From an uncultured Bacteroidales bacterium (lineage in GTDB: Bacteria > Bacteroidota > Bacteroidia > Bacteroidales > UBA932): DNA of 64,000 nt. Location: assembly GCA_947168065.1 (NCBI GenBank), contig CAMVKH010000001.1:124001-188000 (forward strand), in the 5' to 3' direction. The translations under genes and the position numbers were made by a program. The notes under the pieces were generated by a model. It had not been told where the DNA came from, made no database searches, and saw only the letters and a program-made list of their open reading frames with translations. Positions 1-10,024 of this stretch are shown here, piece after piece; position 1 is the stretch's first letter, and each line of letters begins with the position of its first letter.

Positions 1-81
1 ACGCCGGCCCCGGGCGACACGGCCCGTTCCCGTCAGATTACCCTCATCCTCAAAGAACAGTATACCCATGAGACTCAATAA
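1..81 (+). CDS. C-terminal tail of the upstream CDS, probably FtsI/PBP transpeptidase (partial)
   Basis: Frame 1 is open from the first base to a TAA at 79-81 and gives a 26-residue tail ending ITLILKEQYTHETQ. The stop lies 14 bases inside murE, which is typical of translational coupling in this cluster. In Bacteroidota the gene before murE is normally the division transpeptidase ftsI, whose C-terminus is a PASTA-like domain. The identity is inferred from this position and not from a diagnostic motif, because the gene body lies outside the window. Confidence 0.55.
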   Translation, partial: TPAPGDTARSRQITLILKEQYTHETQ

Positions 82-1528
82 AGTATTGCAAGGCATCGAT
101 GTAGTGGCCACCCGCGGTGACCTGGAACGCGAGATCGAAGAACTGACCTTCGACTCACGCACCTGCCGCCCCGGTTCGCTGTTCATCGCCGTACCCGGCA
201 CGGAAGCCGACGGACACCGGTTCATCGGCAAAGCCGTCGAAGCCGGCGCCACGGCCATCATCTACCAGAACGACACGCCCGGTCTGGAAGCGATGGAAGG
301 CGTCACGCTGGTGAAAGTAGCCGACAGCCGCCGCGCCCTGGCGCTGGCCGCCGACAACTGGTTCGACCACCCTTCCGGCAAACTGCATCTGGTGGGCATC
401 ACCGGAACCAACGGTAAGACGACCACCGTCACGCTGCTCTACAACCTGTTCACCGACCTGGGCTGGAGCTGCGGCCTGATCTCCACCATCGCCAACTACA
501 TCGACGGCGAGCGGCTGGAGACCTCCCACACCACCCCCGACCCCATCGAACTCAACAGCCTGCTCGCCCGGATGGCGGACAAGGGCTGCTCCTACTGCTT
601 CATGGAGGTCAGTTCCCATTCCGTGGACCAGGAGCGGATCGCCGGCCTGGAATTCAAGGTCGCCATCTTCTCCAACCTGACGCACGACCATCTGGACTAC
701 CACAAGACCTTCGCCGCCTACCGCGACTGCAAGAAGCGCTTCTTCGACAATCTCCCGAAAAGCGCCTATGCACTCGTGAATGTCGACGACCGCAACGGCG
801 AGGTCATGGTGCAGAACACCGTTGCCCAGGTGCGGACCTATGCCTGCAAACGCATGGCCGATTTCCGCTGCAAGATCGTGGAGGAGAGCCTGGAAGGAAT
901 GCTCGTAAGCATCGACGGCACCCAGGTCTGGACCCGCTTCATCGGCGCGCACAACGCCTACAACCTGCTGGCTGTCTATGCGACGGCCGTGCTGCTGGGC
1001 GCCAAACCCGAGGAAGTGCTGGTCAAGATGAGTGCGCTCGGACCCGTGGCCGGCCGGCTCGACTTCCTGCGCGGCGGCAACGACCTGACGGCTGTCGTGG
1101 ATTACTCCCACACGCCCGATGCCCTGGAGAACGCACTGCGCACGCTCCGCGAAACAGCCCGCGACCGGATGCTGGTCTGCGTCTTCGGCTGCGGAGGCAA
1201 CCGCGACCGCACCAAGCGCCCCGAGATGGGGGCCATCGCGGCCAAGTATGCCGACCGCGTCGTGGTCACTTCCGACAATCCGCGCCACGAGGATCCGGAC
1301 GAGATCATCCGTGAGATCCGCGCCGGCATGGACACGGCCGCCCGTGCGAAGAGCCTCTTCCTGACCGACCGCCGGGAAGCTATCCGCGCGGCGCTGATGA
1401 CCGCTCCCCAAGGCGCCGTCATCCTGGTGGCCGGCAAGGGACACGAAGACTACCAGATCATCGGCGACGTGAAGACCCACTTCGACGACAAGGAAGTGAT
1501 TGCGGAAACCTTTGAAGAAATGAAATAA
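68..1528 (+). CDS. murE: UDP-N-acetylmuramoyl-L-alanyl-D-glutamate--2,6-diaminopimelate ligase
   Basis: Cytoplasmic ATP-dependent ligase that adds the third amino acid to the peptidoglycan stem peptide. The 486-aa protein has normal family length. The Mur ligase P-loop (GTNGKTTT) is near residues 111-118, and the C-terminal domain carries SDNPRHEDP near 402. The DNPR motif marks enzymes that use meso-diaminopimelate rather than lysine. The start overlaps the upstream stop by 14 bases. mraY follows after 12 bases that include an AGGAGAAAGG ribosome-binding site. Confidence 0.97.
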   Translation: MRLNKVLQGIDVVATRGDLEREIEELTFDSRTCRPGSLFIAVPGTEADGHRFIGKAVEAGATAIIYQNDTPGLEAMEGVTLVKVADSRRALALAADNWFDHPSGKLHLVGITGTNGKTTTVTLLYNLFTDLGWSCGLISTIANYIDGERLETSHTTPDPIELNSLLARMADKGCSYCFMEVSSHSVDQERIAGLEFKVAIFSNLTHDHLDYHKTFAAYRDCKKRFFDNLPKSAYALVNVDDRNGEVMVQNTVAQVRTYACKRMADFRCKIVEESLEGMLVSIDGTQVWTRFIGAHNAYNLLAVYATAVLLGAKPEEVLVKMSALGPVAGRLDFLRGGNDLTAVVDYSHTPDALENALRTLRETARDRMLVCVFGCGGNRDRTKRPEMGAIAAKYADRVVVTSDNPRHEDPDEIIREIRAGMDTAARAKSLFLTDRREAIRAALMTAPQGAVILVAGKGHEDYQIIGDVKTHFDDKEVIAETFEEMK

Positions 1529-1540
1529 AGGAGAAAGGAC

Positions 1541-2731
1541 ATGCTCTATCACCTGTTTGAATACCTGAACAATGCGGGGATCGACTTCCCGGGCGCCGGC
1601 CTGATGCAATACATCTCGTTCCGTGCCATCAGCTGCGCCGTAATCGCCATCCTCACCTCGATGCTCGTGGGCAAGAAGATCATCGACCGGCTGCAGAAGA
1701 AGCAGATCGGCGAGACCATCCGCGACCTCGGCCTGGAAGGCCAGCTCCAGAAGAAAGGCACCCCCACGATGGGCGGCATCATCATCCTGATCTCCATCCT
1801 GGTCCCGATCCTGCTATTCGGCAACCTGGCCAACACCAACGTGCAGCTGCTGATCCTGACGACGGTGTGGCTCGGCGCCCTGGGCTTCATCGACGACTAC
1901 ATCAAAGTATTCAAGCACAACAAGGAAGGCCTCAACGGCAAATACAAGATCGTCGGGCAGGTGCTGCTCGGTCTGATCGTGGGCCTTACCCTCTACTTCA
2001 CTTCGGAACAGGGCGTAAGCTACAGCCGCACCACCATCCCTTTCGTCAAGGGCAATGAATTCGACTACAAATGGCTGATCCCCTTCTCCGGACAATTCGT
2101 CCGGGCACTGCAGGGCGGCCTCTATGTACTGGTGATCATCTTCATCATCACCGCCTGCTCCAACGGTACCAATCTGACCGACGGCATGGACGGCCTGGCG
2201 GCCGGTGTCTCGGCCATCGTGGGCGCCACGCTCGGTGTGCTGGCCTACGTTTCGGGCCACGCCGGTTTCGCCGAATACCTCAACATCATGTTCCTGCCCA
2301 ACATCGGTGAGGTCACCGTCTATGTGTGCTGCTTCGTGGGAGCCTTGCTGGGTTTCCTATGGTACAATGCTTTCCCGGCCCAGGTGTTCATGGGCGACAC
2401 GGGCAGCCTTGCCCTGGGCGGCATCATCGGCGTACTCGCCATCGTCATCCGGAAGGAATTGCTGCTTCCCATCCTCTGCGGCATTTTCCTGGTGGAGAGC
2501 CTCTCGGTCATCATCCAGCGATTCTATTTCAAATATACCAAGAAGAAAACCGGAACGGGCGTGCGGGTGTTCCGCATGTCGCCGCTCCATCACCACTACC
2601 AGAAGGAGAATCCCGACGCCCTGATCCAGACGCCGCACCGCATCCAGCCTGAGAACAAGATCGTCGTCCGGTTCTGGATCATCTCCATCATCCTGGCAGT
2701 CATCACCATCGTAACCTTGAAAATCCGATAA
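1541..2731 (+). CDS. mraY: Phospho-N-acetylmuramoyl-pentapeptide transferase
   Basis: Integral inner-membrane enzyme that transfers phospho-MurNAc-pentapeptide from UDP to undecaprenyl phosphate, giving lipid I. The 396-aa protein has many hydrophobic helices. The family's acidic motifs are present: FIDDYIKV near residue 117, [10 protein letters not shown] near 211, and the histidine-rich PLHHHYQ loop near 349. The length fits Bacteroidota MraY, which is longer than that of E. coli. It lies between murE and murD, with a 2-base gap to murD. Confidence 0.97.
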   Translation: MLYHLFEYLNNAGIDFPGAGLMQYISFRAISCAVIAILTSMLVGKKIIDRLQKKQIGETIRDLGLEGQLQKKGTPTMGGIIILISILVPILLFGNLANTNVQLLILTTVWLGALGFIDDYIKVFKHNKEGLNGKYKIVGQVLLGLIVGLTLYFTSEQGVSYSRTTIPFVKGNEFDYKWLIPFSGQFVRALQGGLYVLVIIFIITACSNGTNLTDGMDGLAAGVSAIVGATLGVLAYVSGHAGFAEYLNIMFLPNIGEVTVYVCCFVGALLGFLWYNAFPAQVFMGDTGSLALGGIIGVLAIVIRKELLLPILCGIFLVESLSVIIQRFYFKYTKKKTGTGVRVFRMSPLHHHYQKENPDALIQTPHRIQPENKIVVRFWIISIILAVITIVTLKIR

Positions 2732-2733
2732 AC

Positions 2734-4068
2734 ATGAAAAAAGCAGTCATTCTCGGCGGCGGCGAAAGCGGCGTAGGCGCAGCGGTACTGGCCAAAGTCC
2801 AGCACTTCGACACCTTCCTGTCGGACAGCGGTTCCCTGAAAGAGAACTTCCGCAGCGAATTGCAGAAATGGGACATCCCCTTCGAGGAAGGCGGCCACAG
2901 CGCCGACCGTATCCTCGGAGCAGACCTCGTGATCAAGAGTCCCGGTATCCCGGAGACCGCTCCGCTGGTGGTAAAGCTCCACGAACAGGGCACACCCGTC
3001 ATCTCCGAGATCGAGTTCGCCGGCTACTACGACACGGCGAAGAAAATCTGCATCACCGGCAGCAACGGCAAGACCACGACCACCTCGCTCATCTACTATC
3101 TCCTGCAGAACGCAGGCCTGAACGTAGGTCTGGGCGGCAACATCGGGAAGAGCTACGCCATGCAGGTGGCCACGGAGAAACACGATATCTATGTGCTGGA
3201 GCTCAGTAGTTTCCAGCTCGACGGCATGTACGACTTCAAAGCCGACATCGCCGTGCTGATGAACATCACGCCCGACCATCTGGACCGCTACGACCACTGC
3301 TTCCAGAACTACATCAACGCCAAGTTCCGCATCACGCGCAATATGCGTCCCGAAGACTGCTTCATCTTCTGCAACGACGACGAGGTGACCATCGGCGAAC
3401 TCAACAAGATCGTGGTCCAGGCCCAGAAACTGCCGTTCACCCAGAACGGCATCGTGGAGGAAGGCGCCTGGCTGGAAGACGACCGGATGCGCGTCCGCTA
3501 CCAGGGCGACGAGTTCGACATCCTGGTGAACGAACTCTCGCTGGAAGGCCGCCACAATGTGTACAATTCCATGGCTGCTGCCATCACCGGCAAGATCATG
3601 AAGGTCACCAACGAGACCATCCGCCGGTCGCTCACCACTTTCGAAGGGGTGGAGCATCGGATGGAAAAAGTCCTCTCGGTGGGCGGCGTACTCTATATCA
3701 ACGACTCGAAGGCCACTAACGTCAACTCGACCTGGTATGCCCTCGAGAGCGTCCAGACCCCTATCGTCCTGATCCTGGGCGGAACCGACAAAGGAAACGA
3801 CTATGCGCCGATCGCAGACCTGGTACGCGAGAAAGTCAAAGCCATCGTCTGTCTGGGTGTGGACAACAAGAAGATCCATGATTTCTTCGGCAGCATCGTA
3901 CCGACCATCTGCGACACCCTTTCCGCCGGGGAATGCGTCCAAAAATGCGCCGAGCTGGCCGCGCCGGGCGACACCGTGCTGCTGAGCCCCTGCTGCGCCA
4001 GCTTCGACCTGTTCAAGAACTATGAAGACCGTGGCCGCCAGTTCAAGGAGGCGGTCCGCAAGCTGTAG
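2734..4068 (+). CDS. murD: UDP-N-acetylmuramoylalanine--D-glutamate ligase
   Basis: Cytoplasmic Mur ligase that adds D-glutamate to UDP-MurNAc-L-Ala. The 444-aa protein has an N-terminal Rossmann-like UDP-binding region, the ATP P-loop GSNGKTTTTS near residue 109, a central NITPDHLDRY motif, and a C-terminal ligase domain with NDSKATN and ILGGTDKG. All three Mur ligase domains are intact. The start follows mraY by 2 bases and ftsW begins 3 bases after the stop, so the three genes are almost certainly cotranscribed. Confidence 0.97.
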   Translation: MKKAVILGGGESGVGAAVLAKVQHFDTFLSDSGSLKENFRSELQKWDIPFEEGGHSADRILGADLVIKSPGIPETAPLVVKLHEQGTPVISEIEFAGYYDTAKKICITGSNGKTTTTSLIYYLLQNAGLNVGLGGNIGKSYAMQVATEKHDIYVLELSSFQLDGMYDFKADIAVLMNITPDHLDRYDHCFQNYINAKFRITRNMRPEDCFIFCNDDEVTIGELNKIVVQAQKLPFTQNGIVEEGAWLEDDRMRVRYQGDEFDILVNELSLEGRHNVYNSMAAAITGKIMKVTNETIRRSLTTFEGVEHRMEKVLSVGGVLYINDSKATNVNSTWYALESVQTPIVLILGGTDKGNDYAPIADLVREKVKAIVCLGVDNKKIHDFFGSIVPTICDTLSAGECVQKCAELAAPGDTVLLSPCCASFDLFKNYEDRGRQFKEAVRKL

Positions 4069-4071
4069 GCC

Positions 4072-5373
4072 ATGAAAGAATTCTGGAAGCTCAAGGGAGA
4101 CCGTGTGATCTGGATCATCGTCGTGCTGTTCGCGATGTTCTCGATCGCGGCTGTGTTCTCGTCGAGCAGCTTCCTGGCCTCCTCGCGCGGCATCAGCAAA
4201 GTCGCCATCTTCGCCGAACAGACCAAATCGGTGCTGATGGGCTTCCTGGCGCTGTTCATCTGCTACCTGATTCCGCTCCGCTTCTACCGCACCTTCTCAT
4301 TCGTCCTCTACGGAGCCTCCGTGCTGATGCTCCTGATGCTCTTTGTCCCGGGACTGCGCGCCGAGATCAACGGCGCCGTCCGCGGCATCAAGATCGCCGG
4401 CCATACCTTCCAGGTGTTCGAGTTCGCCAAGATCGGCGTAATCCTCTATCTGGCCAGGGCCCTGGAACGCTGGGGAGACGACTTGGCCGACTTCAAGCAG
4501 TTCGCCCTGAAGATCCTGCTTCCGGTGGGCGCCGTGTGCCTGCTGATCATGCAGAACAGCTTCTCGTCCGCCCTGTTGATCGCCCTGATCACGTTCCTGA
4601 TCCTGTTCTTCATGAACGTCAGCTTCAAGAACCTGATGATCACGGTCGGTATCGTTGCGGCAGCGGTCCTGCTGATGTTCCTGACCTACCACGCCTTCTA
4701 TGCCGGCCGTCCCGAGCGGCTCGAAACTTCGGTAGGCAAGTTGTTCAACCGTTTCGGCACGGTGGAGGGACGTCTGACGGCGCACTTCGACAAAGAAGAG
4801 GAGAATCTCGAAGGGCTCTCGCAGCGGGAAATCCAGCAGCTCAAGGACAAAGACCGCCAGAGCGAGAATGCGAAGGTAGCCATCTCCGAGGGCGGCATCT
4901 TCGGCAAAGGCCCGGGCAAGAGCACCCAGCGCTACTCCCTTTCGATGGCCTTCTCCGACTTCATCTACGCTTTCATCGTGGAAGAATACGGCCTGATCGG
5001 CGGACTTATCGTAATCCTGCTCTATCTGATCTTCCTCTTCCGCTGCATCCGGCTCTGCCAGCGATGCAAGGCAACCTATTCGAGCGTCCTGATCGTGGGC
5101 CTCTCGTTCCTGATCGCGACGCAGGCTTTCCTGCACATCCTGGTCAACGTGCGGCTCCTCCCGATCACCGGCCATACGCTTCCGCTCATCAGCCACGGCG
5201 GTACCGCCTATCTGGTGCTGAGCGGGGCCTTCGGCATGATCCTCTCGGTCAACCGCCAGCTCGACAAGCAGGACGCACAGGAGCGTGCTCAGCGCGCGGC
5301 CGAGGCCGCCCAGCTGAGCGATACCTATAACTATGATACAACCGATATAACCTATACGACTCCCGATGAATAA
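4072..5373 (+). CDS. ftsW: SEDS-family peptidoglycan glycosyltransferase / division protein FtsW
   Basis: Multi-pass inner-membrane SEDS protein that polymerises glycan strands at the septum with its cognate transpeptidase FtsI. The 433-aa sequence has about ten hydrophobic helices, a large periplasmic loop (roughly residues 220-285, charged and containing NRFGTVEGR), and the conserved late motifs VEEYGLIGG and ITGHTLPLISHGGTAYL. Its place between murD and murG favours FtsW over RodA. The C-terminus is a hydrophilic tail. The last 8 bases overlap murG. Confidence 0.95.
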   Translation: MKEFWKLKGDRVIWIIVVLFAMFSIAAVFSSSSFLASSRGISKVAIFAEQTKSVLMGFLALFICYLIPLRFYRTFSFVLYGASVLMLLMLFVPGLRAEINGAVRGIKIAGHTFQVFEFAKIGVILYLARALERWGDDLADFKQFALKILLPVGAVCLLIMQNSFSSALLIALITFLILFFMNVSFKNLMITVGIVAAAVLLMFLTYHAFYAGRPERLETSVGKLFNRFGTVEGRLTAHFDKEEENLEGLSQREIQQLKDKDRQSENAKVAISEGGIFGKGPGKSTQRYSLSMAFSDFIYAFIVEEYGLIGGLIVILLYLIFLFRCIRLCQRCKATYSSVLIVGLSFLIATQAFLHILVNVRLLPITGHTLPLISHGGTAYLVLSGAFGMILSVNRQLDKQDAQERAQRAAEAAQLSDTYNYDTTDITYTTPDE

Positions 5374-6472
5374 ACCTCGCATCATCATCAGCGGCGGCGG
5401 TACGGGCGGCCATATCTTCCCCGCCCTCTCGATCGCCAACTCCGTCAAGGAACTCTGCCCCGAAGCGGAAATCCTCTTCGTGGGCGCCATCGGCAAGATG
5501 GAGATGGAACGCGTGCCGGCGGCCGGCTACAAGATCATCGGCCTTCCGGTGGCCGGACTGCAAAGGTCGCTCTCGCTCAAGAACCTGGCCCTGCCCTTCA
5601 AGGTGGCCAAGAGCGTGCGCGAAGCGGGCAGGATCATCCAGGAGTTCAAACCCGACGTAGCGGTCGGCGTGGGCGGCTTTGCCAGCGCACCGCTGCTGTG
5701 GAGCGCTTCGCACAAGGGCATCCCCTGCCTGATCCAGGAGCAGAATTCCTATGCCGGCCTGACCAACAAGATCCTGGGCAAGCGGGCCGCCTGCATCTGC
5801 ACGGCTTACGAGGGCATGGAACGCTTCTTCCCGGCCGACCGGATCCTGCTCACCGGCAACCCGATCCGCAAGGAAATCGCCCGGCCTACGGCAGAGCAGC
5901 GTGCAGAGGGCTACCAGTTCTACGGTCTGGATCCGCACAAGAAGACACTCTTCGTAGTGGGCGGAAGCCTGGGCTGCGGCACCCTCAACCGCGTGATGCG
6001 CAACTGGGTGGAGAATCGCGCCGCGGGAGCGGACTACCAGGTGATCTGGCAGTGCGGCAAATACTACAAGGCCGGCGTGGATGAATTCATGGCGGGCCGC
6101 CAGGTACCGAACCTCTTCTACACCGATTTCATCAAACGGATGGACCTGGCCTACGCCGTAGCCGACCTGCTCGTTTCCCGCGCCGGCGCCGGCACGATCT
6201 CCGAACTCTGCGTAGCGGGAAAAGCCACGATCTTCGTTCCTTCTCCCAACGTGGCGGAAGACCACCAGACCCACAATGCCATGGCGCTGGTCGAAAAGGA
6301 CGCGGCGCTGATGGTCCGCGACGCCGATGCCGACGCCAACCTGCTCGACACGGTCGAGGGCCTGCTGCCCGACGAAGCGCGGCTGGCCGACCTGGAAAAG
6401 AACATCCTCAAGCTCGCCCGCAAGGACGCTTCCGAAGTGATTGCGCGCGAAGTCCTCAAACTGGTCAGATAA
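5366..6472 (+). CDS. murG: Lipid II synthase (UDP-GlcNAc transferase)
   Basis: GT28 glycosyltransferase on the cytoplasmic face of the membrane that adds GlcNAc to lipid I, giving lipid II. The 368-aa protein has the N-terminal G-loop SGGGTGGHIFPALS (residues about 8-21), the second loop VGVGGFASAP, and the C-terminal UDP-GlcNAc-binding region with SRAGAGTISEL and PSPNVAEDHQTHNA. The length is standard. It overlaps ftsW by 8 bases, and murC follows after 11. Confidence 0.97.
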   Translation: MNKPRIIISGGGTGGHIFPALSIANSVKELCPEAEILFVGAIGKMEMERVPAAGYKIIGLPVAGLQRSLSLKNLALPFKVAKSVREAGRIIQEFKPDVAVGVGGFASAPLLWSASHKGIPCLIQEQNSYAGLTNKILGKRAACICTAYEGMERFFPADRILLTGNPIRKEIARPTAEQRAEGYQFYGLDPHKKTLFVVGGSLGCGTLNRVMRNWVENRAAGADYQVIWQCGKYYKAGVDEFMAGRQVPNLFYTDFIKRMDLAYAVADLLVSRAGAGTISELCVAGKATIFVPSPNVAEDHQTHNAMALVEKDAALMVRDADADANLLDTVEGLLPDEARLADLEKNILKLARKDASEVIAREVLKLVR

Positions 6473-6483
6473 GGGATAACGAC

Positions 6484-7842
6484 ATGGCATACACCCACTA
6501 CTACTTCATCGGAATCGGGGGCATCGGCATGAGCGCCATCGCCCGCTACTTCAAGCACCAGGGCTACGAGGTCTCGGGCTATGACCGTACGCCCTCAGCC
6601 CTCACCCACGCACTGGAGGAGGAAGGCATTTCCGTTCACTATGAAGACGACGTGGATGCCATCCCGGCCGACGTGGCGCACACCTTCGTCATCTACACAC
6701 CCGCCATCCCCGAGGAACTGGGTGAACTGCAGTACGTGCGCAGCCACGGCTACGCCCTGTGCAAGCGCTCGAAAGCCCTGGGCGAAATCGCTCGCGGACA
6801 AGAGTGCCTCGCCGTATCGGGAACGCACGGGAAAACGACCACCAGCACGCTCCTGGCCCACATCCTGACGCAGTCCGGCGAAGGCTGCAACGCTTTCCTG
6901 GGCGGCATCTCGAAGAATTACGATACCAATCTGCTGCTGAGCAGGAACCCCGTCCTCGTGGCGGAGGCCGACGAATTCGACCGTTCGTTCCTGCAGCTGC
7001 ACCCGCATATCGCCGTGGTGACGGCTACGGACGCCGACCACCTCGACATCTACAGCGACCACGCGCACGTGGTGGAAGCTTTCGGCCAGTTTACCGCGCA
7101 AGTCGACGCAGACGGCGCAGTCATCGTCAAAGAAGGCGTCGAAGTGCCGCTCGAAGAGACCCGTGCCAAGGTCTTCCGCTATGCTTACGACACACCCTGC
7201 GACTTCTACGCTTCCGACATCACCCCGCTGCCGGGCGGACGTTTCGACTTCACGCTCAACTACCCGGGCGGAAGCATCGCCCACTGCAAGGTCGGCGTTC
7301 CGGGCTGGGTCAATGTCGAGAACGCCGTCGCCGCTTCGGCCATCGCCCTGCTGCACGGGACCGCTCCGGAAAAGATCCGCGAAGCCCTCGCCAGCTTCCA
7401 GGGCGTGAAGCGCCGCTTCGACATCCACATCGAGACCCCCCGCATCGCCTACGTCGATGACTATGCGCACCACCCCAACGAAATCAAGGCGGCCATCAGT
7501 TCCCTGCGCAACATCTTCCCCGGCCGCAGGCTGACCGGTATCTTCCAGCCGCATCTGTATACCCGCACGCGCGATTTCGCGCCTGACTTCGCCGAAGCCC
7601 TGAGCGGCCTCGACGCCCTCATCCTGCTGCCGATCTACCCGGCACGGGAAGAGCCCATCCCCGGCGTCACCTCCGACATCATCTTCGACCGCGTGACCAT
7701 CCCGGACAAGGTGCTCATTCCGAAAGAACAGCTGATGGAACATCTCCGCAGCCGCGATCTCGACTGCCTGGTCACCTTCGGCGCCGGCGACGTCGACCGC
7801 TTCATCGAACCCATTGAAACCTGGTTGAAATCCCGCTTATGA
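6484..7842 (+). CDS. murC: UDP-N-acetylmuramate--L-alanine ligase
   Basis: First amino-acid-adding Mur ligase, joining L-alanine to UDP-MurNAc. The 452-aa protein shows the N-terminal dinucleotide-like loop GIGGIGMSAIARY (residues about 9-21), the P-loop SGTHGKTTTS near 113, EADEFDRSF, and the C-terminal DDYAHHPNEIKA motif characteristic of MurC. Family length is normal. The last four bases (ATGA) overlap the ftsQ start, indicating translational coupling. Confidence 0.97.
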   Translation: MAYTHYYFIGIGGIGMSAIARYFKHQGYEVSGYDRTPSALTHALEEEGISVHYEDDVDAIPADVAHTFVIYTPAIPEELGELQYVRSHGYALCKRSKALGEIARGQECLAVSGTHGKTTTSTLLAHILTQSGEGCNAFLGGISKNYDTNLLLSRNPVLVAEADEFDRSFLQLHPHIAVVTATDADHLDIYSDHAHVVEAFGQFTAQVDADGAVIVKEGVEVPLEETRAKVFRYAYDTPCDFYASDITPLPGGRFDFTLNYPGGSIAHCKVGVPGWVNVENAVAASAIALLHGTAPEKIREALASFQGVKRRFDIHIETPRIAYVDDYAHHPNEIKAAISSLRNIFPGRRLTGIFQPHLYTRTRDFAPDFAEALSGLDALILLPIYPAREEPIPGVTSDIIFDRVTIPDKVLIPKEQLMEHLRSRDLDCLVTFGAGDVDRFIEPIETWLKSRL

Positions 7843-8615
7843 TCCGACGCATTATCCTCACTTCGCTGATCGTAGTCCTCTCGGGCGCACTGCTGGGCTG
7901 CTGGTTCCACTTCGTAGGCAAGTTGTCCGCCCAGGGTCGCGCGCAGGCAAACTGCCGGAAAGTCGAGGTCGTGCTGCTCGACTCGCTCGAAAGCGCGATC
8001 GTGGACAAGCAGGAAGTGCTGGATTCCCTCACCCGGTGCGCCGTCGGAAAGCACACTTGCCGCATCGACCTCGACTCCATCGAGAAAGCGCTGCTCGCGC
8101 GCGGCGAGGTGATGAGTGCCCAGGTCTATGCCGCCAACGAGCAGACGCTCGCCGTGGAGCTTACCCAACGCAAGCCGGTCATCCGCCTGGAGAACGCCGC
8201 ACTGCGCTGGTACGCCGATCCCGAAGGGTATCTTTTCCCGGTGACCAACGCCGTGGACGTTCCCATCGTCACGGGCCACATTCCGCTGTCGCTCGACAGG
8301 AAATGGCGCGGTCTCGTTCCGGAAGAGGAGCGTGACTGGCTCCTGGGGATGGTAACCCTTGCACGCTATATCGACAGCAAGCCTGCCCTGCGGAAGGAGA
8401 TTGCGCAGATGGATATCTCCGAAGACGGGGACATCGTGCTCTATACCCGCTCCGCCGGGCCTGCCATCATCTTCGGGGACAGCGGCGACTACGTCACCAA
8501 GTTTGAAAAACTCGACGCCTGGTGGCGCAACATCGCCCCGCAGCTGGAAGAAGGAAAAACCTACAAGACAATCAATTTAAAATATAATAATCAGATAATT
8601 TGCAAGCAGCTATGA
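7839..8615 (+). CDS. ftsQ: Cell division protein FtsQ/DivIB
   Basis: Single-pass membrane protein of the divisome. The 258-aa sequence has a short cytoplasmic N-terminus, one transmembrane helix (residues about 5-25), and a periplasmic domain that begins with a POTRA-like region (VVLLDSLESAIVDKQEV onward). Sequence conservation in this family is weak, so the call rests on size, topology and position between murC and ftsA. It starts in an ATGA overlap with murC and ends in an ATGA overlap with ftsA. Confidence 0.88.
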   Translation: MIRRIILTSLIVVLSGALLGCWFHFVGKLSAQGRAQANCRKVEVVLLDSLESAIVDKQEVLDSLTRCAVGKHTCRIDLDSIEKALLARGEVMSAQVYAANEQTLAVELTQRKPVIRLENAALRWYADPEGYLFPVTNAVDVPIVTGHIPLSLDRKWRGLVPEEERDWLLGMVTLARYIDSKPALRKEIAQMDISEDGDIVLYTRSAGPAIIFGDSGDYVTKFEKLDAWWRNIAPQLEEGKTYKTINLKYNNQIICKQL

Positions 8616-10021
8616 GCAGATACGCAGCAGCATTGGATTTTGGAAGCTCCAAGGTGGCGCTGGCGGTCGGCGAACAGACCTCCGACGGGGTGCGGATCGT
8701 GAGCTATCACGACATGCCCTCCAACGGTATCGAAGCGGGCGAAATCGTCAACGACTTCAAGGTCGCGGAAATCGTCCGCACGCTCGTCCAGCAGGCCGAA
8801 GCAGAGCTTGGCGAACCGATTACCGAGGTGACCGTCGGTCTCTCGGGCAGGGTACTCCACAGCAAGGACCTCCCTTGCCAGATCAACCGTACCGATCCCA
8901 AGGCCTACATCACCGAAGATGAGGTCCGGCAGATCACCCGGGCCCGGTACAAAGCCTCGCTCGAAGGCGATGAGACCGTCTTCGAGGCCGTCCCGCAGAA
9001 GTACAGCACCGAAGACCGCATCGGCATCACGCACGACGAACTGATCGGCATGGTCGGCGGACAGATAGACGCCGACTTCCGGCTCTTCTACGGTCGCAAG
9101 AGCATCCTCAACCGCCGCATCACCATCCTGGAGAACTGCGGGCTTACGCTCGGCAAGGCCATCCTTTCGCCGATCGCTTCGGCCCGCGCCGTCCTGACCA
9201 AGCCTGAGATGGAGAACGGCGTGGCGATGGTGGACATCGGCAAAGGCCTGACCGAAGTGGCCATCATCAAGGACAACATCGTCCGCCACGCGGCCATCAT
9301 CCCCTTCGGCGGCGAGTCGGTGACGGGCGACATCAAGACTGTGGCCAACATCACCCGCGAATGGGCCGAGACCATCAAGCTCCGTCACGGCCGCTGCTGC
9401 GAAGAATACGCTGTGGAGAACAAGAAACTGGTTCTCAAGAACGAGAGTGAATCCTCCGACGGTGAGATCGAGATGAGCCTGCTGGTACGTACCATCGAGG
9501 CGCGCCTGAGCGAAATCCTCGACGCCGTCCGCTACATCATCGAGCAGTCCGGCTATGCCGGCAAGATTGCCTCCGGAGTGGTCATCACCGGCGGCGCCAG
9601 CCACCACGAGGACCTGATCCAGCTTGCCAGCGCACTGCTGGGACAGAAGATCCGCCTCTCCGCCCCGGCTTCCATCGACAAGGACAGTGTGGAAGACGCC
9701 TTCGACGTCTATGCCGCCACGGCCGTCGGCCTGGTGCAGGAGACGCTCGATCCGCTGCTGTCGCACGCCATCGAGCAGAAGCAGGAAGCCAGCGCCGCAC
9801 AGACCGCCGCCAAAGCGGCCGATACCACGCTCTTCGAGGAAGAACCCGAGTTCGAGCCCGAAGAGCAGCGCATCAGCGAGCGCGAAATCCGCAGACGCGA
9901 GAAGGAGCGGGAGAAGGAAGCCCGCAGGAGGGAAAAAGAAGAGAAGAAGAGAGAGAAGGAGAAAGCCCCCAAGGGCCCGACCTTCTTTGACATGCTATTT
10001 TCCGATAACGACAACGCTTAA
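8612..10021 (+). CDS. ftsA: Cell division protein FtsA
   Basis: Actin-fold ATPase that tethers FtsZ to the membrane. Translation most likely starts at the ATG at 8612, which overlaps the ftsQ stop as ATGA. An in-frame TTG at 8600 would add four residues but is less plausible. The resulting 469-aa protein begins MSRYAAALDFGSSKVALAVG, the phosphate-1 loop. It also has DIGKGLTEVAI near 207-217 and VVITGGASHHEDL near 325. Between the actin fold and the C-terminal FFDMLF membrane helix lies a long acidic then Arg/Lys/Glu-rich stretch, unusually extended. ftsZ follows after 3 bases. Confidence 0.95.
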   Translation: MSRYAAALDFGSSKVALAVGEQTSDGVRIVSYHDMPSNGIEAGEIVNDFKVAEIVRTLVQQAEAELGEPITEVTVGLSGRVLHSKDLPCQINRTDPKAYITEDEVRQITRARYKASLEGDETVFEAVPQKYSTEDRIGITHDELIGMVGGQIDADFRLFYGRKSILNRRITILENCGLTLGKAILSPIASARAVLTKPEMENGVAMVDIGKGLTEVAIIKDNIVRHAAIIPFGGESVTGDIKTVANITREWAETIKLRHGRCCEEYAVENKKLVLKNESESSDGEIEMSLLVRTIEARLSEILDAVRYIIEQSGYAGKIASGVVITGGASHHEDLIQLASALLGQKIRLSAPASIDKDSVEDAFDVYAATAVGLVQETLDPLLSHAIEQKQEASAAQTAAKAADTTLFEEEPEFEPEEQRISEREIRRREKEREKEARRREKEEKKREKEKAPKGPTFFDMLFSDNDNA

Positions 10022-10024
10022 GCC

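Noticed and set aside
155-1609. 484-aa frame opposite murE
   Set aside because: It is a shadow of murE on the other strand, as expected in GC-rich coding sequence. The + strand protein has all catalytic motifs.
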